DNA of 64,000 bases from positions 196,187-260,186 of the forward strand of contig JAHBNG010000006.1 of NCBI GenBank assembly GCA_019217005.1, given 5' to 3'. Both the position numbers and the translations under genes were made by a program. Position 1 is the first letter of the stretch; each line of letters starts with the position of its first letter. Positions 48,238-55,914 of this stretch are shown piece after piece. The stretch is from Chloroflexi bacterium TSY. GTDB lineage: Bacteria; Chloroflexota; Anaerolineae; Caldilineales; Caldilineaceae. The notes under the pieces were generated by a model. That model was given only the letters and a program-made list of their open reading frames with translations, ran no database searches and had not been told where the DNA came from.

Positions 48238-48302
48238 CGAACCGCCATATCTCAAACCTATAATGGCAAACAGGAGATACAAATCCCCCAAGAGGACAAT
48301 CT

Positions 48303-48509
48303 ATGAATCCCAAAGATTTCTCTCAATACGTCGGACGATACAAGCAGGGCGATGATTCTGTTGTATACGTGGTAGAGCGTAATGGGACTTTGATCTTTCG
48401 CTCTATCTTGTGGCAATCGGCGCAGATTCTCTGTCAAGTGAATCAAGATGAATTTGTCGTCATGCATTTTGAGAATCGAACTAATCAAATGGAAGCTTCA
48501 AGATGTTAG
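48303..48509 (+). CDS. Small protein, DUF3471-like fragment
   Basis: 68 residues: DFSQYVGRYKQGDDSVVYVV and GTLIFRSILWQSAQILCQVN resemble the beta-barrel DUF3471 domain that usually follows a beta-lactamase-like domain (Y-x-G-x-Y ... L). Here it stands alone. GAGGACAAT precedes the ATG. It may be a remnant or a free-standing small protein. Confidence 0.5.
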   Translation: MNPKDFSQYVGRYKQGDDSVVYVVERNGTLIFRSILWQSAQILCQVNQDEFVVMHFENRTNQMEASRC

Positions 48510-48551
48510 GCAGAAAATTTTGGCGTCATCTCCCCTTTATTCTATAGGAAA

Positions 48552-49115
48552 ATGTCTATGTCGCAACTACTAACTTTTCCAAGCCAAGAGTTACCGCCCT
48601 ATATCAAGTACCAAATCCTATCTTACGTTCGTATTGAATGGCATTGGATCTTTCAAGGTGGGAATCAACTATGGGATTTTACTTTGAAGGATACACATCC
48701 GATCAATTTTGTACTCATTGAAAATGATGTCCTCATCAGCCACGCCGAGGCAAACTGGAGACATCTTGAGCATAGAGATCAAATCTATAAAGTGTATGGG
48801 CTGAGCGCTGTGTTCACGTATCCTGCTTTCCGTAAACAGGGTTATGGTCATCAAGTAGTAGAGGCAGCCACAGAATATATTGAATCCAGCGATGCAGATA
48901 TTGGGATGCTGTTCTGTCTGCCAAACCTCAAAGATTTCTATGGTAAGAGCGGCTGGACATCGTTGGAAAACATAGAGATTCGATATGGAGCAGAAGATGA
49001 TCCTGAAATCAATGGGGACGAATTGGTGATGGTGCGCAATGTGTCTGAACGTGGCAGAGAGGCTTTAACTGCTTTTGAGCAAGAGCCTCTCTACATTGGA
49101 GCATATACTTGGTAG
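48552..49115 (+). CDS. GNAT-family N-acetyltransferase
   Basis: 187 residues. VYGLSAVFTYPAFRKQGYGHQVVEAATEYI carries the acetyl-CoA loop, and FYGKSGWTSLE the family end; SHAEANWRHLE is in the substrate half. An aminoglycoside-type N-acetyltransferase role is possible but unproven. It lies in a run of small same-strand genes. Confidence 0.8.
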   Translation: MSMSQLLTFPSQELPPYIKYQILSYVRIEWHWIFQGGNQLWDFTLKDTHPINFVLIENDVLISHAEANWRHLEHRDQIYKVYGLSAVFTYPAFRKQGYGHQVVEAATEYIESSDADIGMLFCLPNLKDFYGKSGWTSLENIEIRYGAEDDPEINGDELVMVRNVSERGREALTAFEQEPLYIGAYTW

Positions 49116-49160
49116 CTTGTAGATTGGGTTGGTAATGTTACCCATAGTTAGGAGAAAACA

Positions 49161-49541
49161 ATGAGTAAAATAGAGCGGAAAGTTGAATGCACCATACCGG
49201 TGCTGCCAGTTAGAGATCTGGTACGCAGTATTCAGTTTTATACAGAAACGCTTGAATTCAAGCTCGATTGGGGTGGAGAGGAAGGGAGTATGATCTGTTC
49301 TGTTTCTAAAGATGGATGCAGCATCATGCTTTCCCAAAGTAACCAACAGACAGGAGTTTGGGTCTGGATTGGTTTAGAGGACGATTCACTGTTTGAGGTA
49401 TACAAGACAAAAGGAGTTAAAGTCCTCCAGGAACCTCAGAATCACCCCTGGGCATATGAAATGAAATTTGAAGATATTGATGGCAACGTTCTCTGGCTTG
49501 GGACAGGACCTAAAGACGACCTGCCCTTTGAAGACGAATGA
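49161..49541 (+). CDS. VOC-family (glyoxalase/bleomycin-resistance-like) protein
   Basis: 126 residues. VLPVRDLVRSIQFYTETLEF is the VOC start and MKFEDIDGNVLWLGTGPK its end. Proteins of this type bind metal or drug; some sequester bleomycin. AGGAGAAAAC precedes the ATG. Confidence 0.85.
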   Translation: MSKIERKVECTIPVLPVRDLVRSIQFYTETLEFKLDWGGEEGSMICSVSKDGCSIMLSQSNQQTGVWVWIGLEDDSLFEVYKTKGVKVLQEPQNHPWAYEMKFEDIDGNVLWLGTGPKDDLPFEDE

Positions 49542-49562
49542 TCTCGATCACATACCTTATGA

Positions 49563-50018
49563 CTATATCCAACGACGAACGCTTTTACAGTATTCACCGT
49601 ATTCAGTTCCAAACAGTTTTGTCATGGCTTTTTCTTCGGCGCTTATCTGAAAAATTTGAATGTAGACGATAAACGCAAGTAACCACAAGAGTCCAAGCCA
49701 AGATCCGAAGAGAAGAACGCAAGCAAACAAGAAAATAGCGAGTCCCAGGTACATTGGGTTTCGTGTATAGGAAAAAATTCCGGATGTTACGAGCGCTGTC
49801 GCGGCTTCGGGGTTTACAGGATTGGTTGTGGTTTGAACTGTACGAAACTGTTTCATTGCCAGAGCAGTAACAATGATGCCTGGGACAAACATGAGAAGTG
49901 AGGCCCAGAGGGGTACACTGAATGTGAAAGCATTTGGTACATCAATGGTGCTCGTAACGTACATACCAGCAGCTGCAATTGTTGCCACTATTGGTGGCGG
50001 AATATTGAGTTTCAGCAT
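49563..50018 (-). CDS. Isoprenylcysteine carboxyl methyltransferase-like membrane protein
   Basis: 151 residues with four to five membrane segments. GIFSYTRNPMYLGLAIFLFA (R-N-P-M-Y) and ISAEEKAMTKLFGTEYGEYC are the conserved ICMT/PEMT-type SAM-binding phrases at the C-terminus. It would methylate a lipid or other membrane substrate. It is followed upstream on the same strand by the TetR gene and may be its target. Confidence 0.83.
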   Translation of the reverse strand: MLKLNIPPPIVATIAAAGMYVTSTIDVPNAFTFSVPLWASLLMFVPGIIVTALAMKQFRTVQTTTNPVNPEAATALVTSGIFSYTRNPMYLGLAIFLFACVLLFGSWLGLLWLLAFIVYIQIFQISAEEKAMTKLFGTEYGEYCKSVRRWI

Positions 50019-50084
50019 GATGGATGACTCCCTATCTGTCGAATGTTAACGACTGTGAATATTCTGTATAACTTGTGTATGTCA

Positions 50085-50705
50085 TTACGAACTGGAGACG
50101 CCTTGGGCTAAGAAATGGAGCGATTGACGGACGAAGGCTTCCTCGCTCGGCGATCCTTCCTTCTCTGGTCGCACGGCCCCTTCGATCAGCAATCTAGCCA
50201 AGCCGTGAGCCATCGCCAAAGCTGCACCACTTGCCATCGTTAGCGTGATATCGTCAACGCTTCTACCTTTTAAGTAGTGGGCCATCGCATGCTCAAGTAC
50301 AGCGAAAGCTTCACGCCTGGCTTGCGCTAACTCAGGATACGTCGAACTGTCCCAGATAAAGGTACCGCTGCACAGTTGGAAGAGCTGAGGTTCTGACCGC
50401 GCCCGATTCACATAAGCAACGCCAAGCGCAATGAGGCGATCCTCAGGAGACTGATGTTTGGCCGCTTCCTCGCGCAAGGCTGCTGCGAATTTCTCAAAAC
50501 CGACGACTGCGATGGCGGCAAGCAGATCATCTTTATCTCTGAAATGGTGATAAGGAGCTTGCCTTGAAACGCCCACTGCGGCGGCGACTGCCCGAAGGGT
50601 AAGCGCGGAGATGCCGTCACGCTCAATGAGTGCGATTCCCTGTTCGATGAGCGTCCGCCGCAGATCTCCATGGTGGAAGCTCTGTTTTTTCGGATGGCCG
50701 TTCAT
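50085..50705 (-). CDS. TetR-family regulator with WHG-type C-terminal domain
   Basis: 206 residues. The N-terminal helix-turn-helix reads LIERDGISALTLRAVAAAVG then VSRQAPYHHFRDKDDLLAAI. The C-terminal half has the helical ligand pocket of the WHG subgroup. Three inverted repeats of TTGACxxTGTCAA lie 54-112 bp upstream and overlap its promoter, so it is very likely self-regulated. Confidence 0.88.
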   Translation of the reverse strand: MNGHPKKQSFHHGDLRRTLIEQGIALIERDGISALTLRAVAAAVGVSRQAPYHHFRDKDDLLAAIAVVGFEKFAAALREEAAKHQSPEDRLIALGVAYVNRARSEPQLFQLCSGTFIWDSSTYPELAQARREAFAVLEHAMAHYLKGRSVDDITLTMASGAALAMAHGLARLLIEGAVRPEKEGSPSEEAFVRQSLHFLAQGVSSS

Positions 50706-50758
50706 CTAGTGATCTCCTGTTGTGAACAGAATTGTGTGGTCACTACTAACTGCCTATC

Positions 50759-50816
50759 TTGACGGTGTCAAATTGACATTGTCAAAATAGTAAGCTATTA
50801 TCTTGACAATGTCAAG
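50759..50816. promoter_or_regulatory. Two opposed promoters overlapped by three TTGAC-TGTCAA operators
   Basis: Palindromes: TTGACGGTGTCAA (50759-50771), TTGACATTGTCAA (50773-50785) and CTTGACAATGTCAAG (50802-50816). Plus-strand promoter: TTGACA (50773-50778), 17 bp, TATTAT (50796-50801). Minus-strand promoter: TTGACA (50815-50810), 17 bp, TACTAT (50792-50787). The boxes are inside the operators, so repressor binding would block both directions. Confidence 0.7.
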
Positions 50817-51033
50817 TAGTATGTATTCCTGTTCTCAAACACACCCACCTTGCGGAGAATGTGCGATCCGTACCACCGAGTTGTGCAACATAATGCGATT
50901 ATCCCAAATGATTTCTCACCGTAACTTTATTTGCCAACAGAACGTACGTTCTGTAAAATATCTCCAGTTTATTAATGCGAATCAATTCGATGGGGATGGA
51001 TCTTGCTCAAACCCGATTGATCGCATCAATTGA
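50809..51033 (+). CDS. Possible small Cys-rich protein, leaderless
   Basis: 74 residues from an ATG at 50809, about 8 bp after the plus-strand -10 box, so it could be translated from a leaderless mRNA. It has five Cys residues (YSCSQTHPPCGECAIRTTEL). No family. It may be chance. Confidence 0.25.
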   Translation: MSSSMYSCSQTHPPCGECAIRTTELCNIMRLSQMISHRNFICQQNVRSVKYLQFINANQFDGDGSCSNPIDRIN

Positions 51034-51104
51034 AGCTCCACCTTGTTTAGAAGCGACGATCAAGATTACGTAATCTGCGTACCGGTAAAGTATGGGAGGT
51101 AACG

Positions 51105-51741
51105 ATGTCTGAGCAATTTATAAGTCTCAGTAGATCCAAATTTGGCGTTTTTGGCGATTTTCAGTCGAGATTGCAGGGATTTTGGAGTCATTTATTCAGA
51201 TTTCGGTTACAGAAAACAACCTATTTCATATCTGAAAATCGCCCAAATCTAACGCAAAAACTAGATATCGACCGGCAAATTTGTATTTATGTCAACTGTT
51301 TAGCCAGAATTCTCTCTCAAAACCTGAAATTTGGATCTACTGAGTCTAGAAAGGCAAATTATCAATGCGGCTAAATCAGGAGATGCTGAAACCGTCAAAG
51401 CATTACTCAACGAGGATCCCGATTTAGTTCATGCAACAGGGCCGGGTGGTTCGACTCCCTTACATCATGCCGCCTGGAAAGGGTATGTTGAAATCGTTGA
51501 ATTACTGCTTGATGCAGGTGCTGATATTGACGCGCACAACAACAACACGCATTGGGGAACAATCCCACTTCATGCCGCATCACACGGGAAGCGAACAGCG
51601 GTTGCAAAACTCTTGGTACAACGGGGTGCTCAAATCAACCTTCATAGCCCTTTAACCAACTTGACAGCGCTTGGCCATACCAAGGCACATAATGCAACGG
51701 CGGTTGCCAAGTTTTTACGACAACATGGTGCAGATGAATAG
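51105..51741 (+). pseudogene. Ankyrin-repeat protein interrupted by a 215-bp element
   Basis: GGGAGGTAACG is a strong ribosome site for the ATG at 51105. Without the element the gene reads MSEQFISLERQIINAAKSGD and continues with three ankyrin repeats (GSTPLHHAAWKGYVEIVELL, GTIPLHAASHGKRTAVAKLL, ALGHTKAHNATAVAKFLRQH) to 51741, about 138 residues. As it stands the repeat part can only be translated from a TTG at 51331 within the element's end. Ankyrin repeats bind other proteins. Confidence 0.82.
51128..51342. mobile_element. 215-bp non-autonomous element in the ankyrin gene, 5-bp target duplication
   Basis: CAGTAGATCCAAATTT (51128-51143) and its exact complement (51327-51342) are the inverted ends. 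AGTCT flanks both sides (51123-51127 and 51343-51347). Element plus one duplication is 220 bp, which restores the ankyrin frame exactly. No partner IS with these ends is seen in the window. Confidence 0.85.
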
Positions 51742-52207
51742 AGCTGGCTCACTCTCTGGCTTATCGGACCGCCCAACAAGCTATTGCAGTTGACGGCGGG
51801 GACCTGTGGTTTTCAGACGGTTTTGGGGGGAGAGACGGGTTTCGCCCAAACCCTGCCGCAACAGAATTCGTTAGGCTGCTTATCTGAGAAAATGACGCAA
51901 TGCTCCTTTCGGTTATTCTTCCCGCCTTCAATGGAGAAAAATATTTGGGGCGGACTCTGGAACGTATTGAACAGGCTTTTCGAGAGAACCAGCACCCAGA
52001 TTTGTCGTGGGAAATCATCGTCTGCGATAATAATTCTACTGATGGCACGGCGGAAGTCGCCGCAGAACGGGGGGCCAAGGTTGTCTTTGAGCCACACAAC
52101 CAAATCGCTAGAGCGCGTAATACTGGGGCTGCCCTTGCCAGAGGTGAGTGGCTCCTTTTTGTGGATGCGGATTCCCATCCGTCTCCGGGATTAATCGCAG
52201 AAATGCT

Positions 52208-53866
52208 GGGCTGGTTCAGAAATAGGTTGACAAAGAAGAGAGTACGTTAACAAGAGAATAGGTTAGAGAAAGAGGCTCCTGTTCAGGCAAAATAAGGGTG
52301 TTCAGACCAAAATAGCCAAAAAGGAGCCTCTAAATGTCAGAGTATCGAACAGACCCCCTATCATTGTCAACCCGAATCGATCTTGCGTTGGAAATGCTCA
52401 ACCCGAATCGAGAGTGGGGGAGAGTGAGCGAACTGTCAACGGCGTACAATGTGTCTCGAACGTGGCTCTATAAGTTGAGAGAGAGCGGTGAAGCGGCGCT
52501 GAAAGCGATCTTGTCGCCAGTGAGTCCAGGACCGCAGCCGAAAAGCCATGTGATCGAAGTGGATGAGACGTTCATCCGACGAACCATAACGGTGTTGCCG
52601 ATGCTGCGAGGAAGCGTACGAGATATCCAAAGGGGGGTTGGGGTTGCTGCTAGGTGTGGAGCGGTCGGTGGGATTCATCCAAGGGACGCTGGCGGAAGTT
52701 GGAGAACTGGCATCGGCGTACAATGAGAGCATGGTGCCGACGCTGCCGGTGTTGGGGGAAGCGATGAAATTTTCTGTGGCGACCAACCGTGCCTGACGGT
52801 GGTGGACGGAGCATCGTTTGCGCTGTTGAATATCTCAGCAGCCGATGCCCGAGATGAAACAACATGGGGGTTGAAGTTTCTCGAATTGCTCGAGCGAGGC
52901 ATCACCTTTGATGACTTGGTGACCGATGGGGCTTTGGGCATTCAGGCAGGAGCCAAGGCAGTGGGGATGAATGCGCCACACTCCTATGACCTCTTTCACC
53001 AAATGCAGAATGGCACCAAAATCACCCAACGTCTGGAGAGAGAAATGGACCAGGCCATGACCGACCGTGACGTAGCAGGCAAGTGTTGGACGAGCAGACT
53101 GCTCCTGCACGTCGCCCTGGGCGACCACGCAAATGCACAGTGACTCTCGAGGTTGCCGACCAAACGGTGCTGACAGCAGTTGACTTGCACGAGAACTGGA
53201 CATGGCTTCTCCGAACGGTCCGTCAGGCACTGGAGCCGATTTCACCGACCGGGCAGCTTGTCAACACAGATGCGCGCAACAAACCATTCTGGCTGCCACC
53301 AACTTATGATGGAGATGAACCGCGATGAAATTGCACACTTTGCCACCCAACTGCAGCAGAATCTACCTACATTGCTGGCTCCCTCCGTCGCCTGGAACTA
53401 TCCCTGGCTCCTCCGCCAGAACCTCTCACCTGAGTACGAAGCCTTCATCACACACCTCTGGACTTATCGCCATGACCATCAACTTCCCATTGAACAGCTT
53501 TTCCCTCCCTCATTGCAGCCTATGGCTCTTGCCTTCTGGCATGCACTGGATCGCTTCCATCGGGCTTCTTCTCTAGCTGAATCCTTTCATGCTTGGCTCA
53601 GGCCCTTTCTTGCAATCCATCGCTCTTTGCCCGATTGGTTGGCCGCTCTTTTACAGCTCTTTTGGAATCATCGCACCTTCTCACGTGGCAAACGCTCCGG
53701 TCACTCACCCTTAGAACTGGCTACCGATTCCTATGTCCCTTCTTTGGCTGACGCCCTTGATGCCATTCTTCAGCCTCAACAGCAACTGGCTCTTTAACCT
53801 ATTCTCTTTTTAACGTGCCCATTTCAATTTTGTAAACCTAACTCATCCCTTGTTCTGAACCTGCCC
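52208..53866 (+). mobile_element. Insertion sequence, 1659 bp, 8-bp target duplication
   Basis: Ends GGGCTGGTTCAGAA (52208) and, in complement, GGGCAGGTTCAGAA (53866). GAAATGCT flanks both sides (52200-52207 and 53867-53874). The inner end sequence ATAGGTTGACA at the left and TTAGGTTTACA at the right resemble AGGTTTACA in the 155-bp elements, which share GG-starting ends and 8-bp duplications. Confidence 0.88.
52334..53797 (+). pseudogene. Transposase of the 1659-bp IS, frameshifted
   Basis: N-terminal helix-turn-helix: STRIDLALEMLNPNREWGRV and STAYNVSRTWLYKLRESGEA. A G6 run at 52632-52637 breaks the frame (next: FIQGTLAEVGELASAYNESM). Candidate catalytic residues: Asp in LTVVDGASFALLNISAADAR, Asp in FDDLVTDGALGIQAGAKAVG and Glu in RASSLAESFHAWLRPFLAIH. 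Two further breaks lie near 53130 and 53300. I do not assign an IS family. Confidence 0.75.
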
Positions 53867-54475
53867 GAAATGCTGGAAGCAATCCGAGCCAACACTTGTA
53901 TCGGCGGTGGCAGCACTGTTTTGGTGGAAGGAGGCCCATTTTTCAACAAACTGCGGATGGAAAGACTCAATCCCCTCTTTCGCCTGTTTAACTGGTGCGG
54001 AGGTGCTTTCCTGTTCAGTCAGCGGGAGGCATTTCAAGCCCTGGAAGGGTTTTGTACAGATTTATATGCCTTAGAAGAGGTAGACTTTGTGCTCCGGCTG
54101 AAACGCTTTGGGCGTGCCCGTGGGCGGAAATTCATCATCTTTCATCGTCATCCAGTTGTCACCGTGGGGCGTAAAGCCGCGTATACTATTTTTGAAATCG
54201 GTACGATAATTGTGTCTGATTTTATAGCAGCGTTCCTCTTTGGGCTCCACTATCTTTTGCCAAAGGCATGGCGCGCCAAAGTTGGCGGGAGAAAGCTGCT
54301 GAGGTATTGGTACAATCGTTAGCTCTAAAAGAGAGATACTATAGAAGTTCAGCTAATGCTTTTCCATACGAAACAGTAGCTTGTCAGCATTTCAGCCGGT
54401 CAGCCAGAGAGCTGACGAGCTGACCAGGTGAAATGCCATCAACGACAAGAAAATCTTTTTCTGAAAGGCTATACC

Positions 54476-54907
54476 ATGAAGATATTTCACCATCCCCCTG
54501 AATTTCGCTCGCGAGAGTTGCTGGCCGAATGCGACCTCCCAACATCCGATCTCGAATCGCGTCACTTCGATCACTTTCTGGGCTGTGGTCCTGCCGAAGA
54601 CCCTCAAGGTATCGTTGGGCTCGAAATCTTTGGTGCTGTCGCGTTGTTGCGTTCCCTTGCTGTGGCGAAAGATGCACGTGGTACAGGTTGCGGCAAAGCG
54701 CTTGTCATGGGGGCCGAAACCTACGCGAAGGAGAAGGGGGTGAGTAAACTGTACCTACTCACCACGACGGCTGAGCGCTTTTTTGTCCATCTTGGCTATT
54801 CTCATGCGGAAAGAAGCAGTGCCCCTGAGCAGCTCAAGCGCACGAAGGAGTTTTCTGATTTGTGTCCAGAGAACGCTGCGTTTATGATGAAGAAGCTTGC
54901 GGGATAA
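54476..54907 (+). CDS. ArsN2-like GNAT acetyltransferase
   Basis: 143 residues. CDLPTSDLESRHFDHFLGCG is the ArsN2 start, GAVALLRSLAVAKDARGTGC with GKALVMGAE the acetyl-CoA loop, and LYLLTTTAERFFVHLGYSHA then FSDLCPENAAFMMK the typical end. The subfamily is associated with arsenic resistance operons, but no arsenic genes are seen here, so the role is uncertain. Start at 54476 because the family begins at this Met. Confidence 0.8.
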   Translation: MKIFHHPPEFRSRELLAECDLPTSDLESRHFDHFLGCGPAEDPQGIVGLEIFGAVALLRSLAVAKDARGTGCGKALVMGAETYAKEKGVSKLYLLTTTAERFFVHLGYSHAERSSAPEQLKRTKEFSDLCPENAAFMMKKLAG

Positions 54908-54928
54908 CCAACGCGGAGAGGCAAAACT

Positions 54929-55291
54929 ATGAGCATACATCGTATCACCGCAATGGTGCCAATCACCGATTTGGCGAGAGCCATAATCTTTTACTCGGAA
55001 GGTCTGGGACTTCAGGTCACCGGACGGAACGACGAGTGGAACCATGCCATGTTAGAGGGTGAACACGGGTGCCAGGTGATGATAGACCGTTCGATTCGCA
55101 CGGAGTCGAACGCGACGACTGTCGTTTACTACTACACGTCCGCTCTTGAATCAGTGCGCGAGCGTCTGATTGCCGTCGGTTTTGACCCTGAGCCTATCGG
55201 TGAAACTTTCTACGGCATGACGGAGTTTCGAGTCAGCGATCCCGATGGGAATCGGGTCTGGGTCGGCTCACGTGAGGCTCCCGACGCTTAA
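54929..55291 (+). CDS. VOC-family protein
   Basis: 120 residues. ITAMVPITDLARAIIFYSEG is the VOC start and MTEFRVSDPDGNRVWVGSRE its end. AGAGGCAAAACT precedes the ATG. The stop codon (55289-55291) is the first base of an AGGCCATTCC repeat unit. Confidence 0.83.
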   Translation: MSIHRITAMVPITDLARAIIFYSEGLGLQVTGRNDEWNHAMLEGEHGCQVMIDRSIRTESNATTVVYYYTSALESVRERLIAVGFDPEPIGETFYGMTEFRVSDPDGNRVWVGSREAPDA

Positions 55292-55316
55292 GGCCATTCC
55301 AGAGAAGTAAGTCCTT

Positions 55317-55766
55317 ATGATTGCTAAACGCAAAAAGCTCTGGCGATGCCCAAAATGCGGCGAAACATTCACAACTCCACATCAGTGGCATTCCTGTGGT
55401 CGATTCTCACTCGATGATCTGTTTACCAGGAGTGAACCAACCACGCGTCAATTGTTTGATCGATTTGTGAAGTTAGTCGAGGATTGTGGCCCTGTCAAGG
55501 TCATTCCCCAAAAGACACGAATCGCATTTCAAGCGCGGATGCGTTTTGCGGCGATTATGCCGCGCAAGCACTATTTGAGCGGGCATTTCGTATTGGCCCG
55601 TCATCGTGAGGAGCCGTTTTCCCTTCGCATTCAGCAATTCTCACAGCAAAATTATGTCCATGAGTTTCGGCTTGATAACGAGGAGCAGCTGAGTGATGCG
55701 TTCTTGGACTGTATTCGCGAGGCATATAACGTTGGGCAGCAGAGACATTTGGATCAAGATGTTTAG
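55317..55766 (+). CDS. DUF5655-family protein with N-terminal zinc ribbon
   Basis: 149 residues. WRCPKCGETFTTPHQWHSCG gives a Cys2/His-Cys zinc-ribbon-like motif at residues 9-30; the rest (FDRFVKLVEDCGPVKVIPQK, RIAFQARMRFAAIMPRKHYL) is DUF5655. Function unknown. The stop overlaps a repeat. Confidence 0.8.
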   Translation: MIAKRKKLWRCPKCGETFTTPHQWHSCGRFSLDDLFTRSEPTTRQLFDRFVKLVEDCGPVKVIPQKTRIAFQARMRFAAIMPRKHYLSGHFVLARHREEPFSLRIQQFSQQNYVHEFRLDNEEQLSDAFLDCIREAYNVGQQRHLDQDV

Positions 55767-55899
55767 GCCAATCCAATTTTAAACATTCATGCAATGGGCG
55801 CTTCGCCATCCACAGATGAACGAGTTTGACTGGATGATCTTTCGTCTAATCCTGAAAATTCTGTCCAACTGTGGATCATTACTTTTCTGGAATCGCTTT
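55765..55899. repeat. Interspersed repeat with AGGCCAATCC end, copy 2
   Basis: Starts AGGCCAATCCAATTTTAAA at the DUF5655 stop codon and ends GTGGATCATTACTTTTCTGG and AATCGCTTTA. It shares CTAATCCTGxAAATxCTGT and the ends with copy 1 at 25505-25616. It lies between two convergent genes. Confidence 0.6.
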
Positions 55900-55914
55900 A
55901 ACAGATCGTAGCAT

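Larger units (their letters stand above)
51900..54322 (+). pseudogene. Family 2 glycosyltransferase split by an IS
   Basis: The N-terminal part has LLSVILPAFNGEKYLGRTLE (nucleotide-sugar binding), IIVCDNNSTDGTAEVAAERG and LLFVDADSHPSPGLIAEML (D-A-D metal motif). After the IS, EAIRANTCIGGGSTVLVEGG, GGAFLFSQREAFQALEGF and EEVDFVLRLKRFGRARG follow, with a hydrophobic C-terminal segment. Removing 1667 bp gives one frame of 251 residues joined as AEMLEAIRAN. The first fragment alone lacks the acceptor half. Confidence 0.88.

Noticed and set aside
50759..50816. Three spaced repeats as a possible CRISPR or origin iteron set
   Set aside because: They are short palindromes overlapping promoter boxes beside a TetR gene, which fits operators better.
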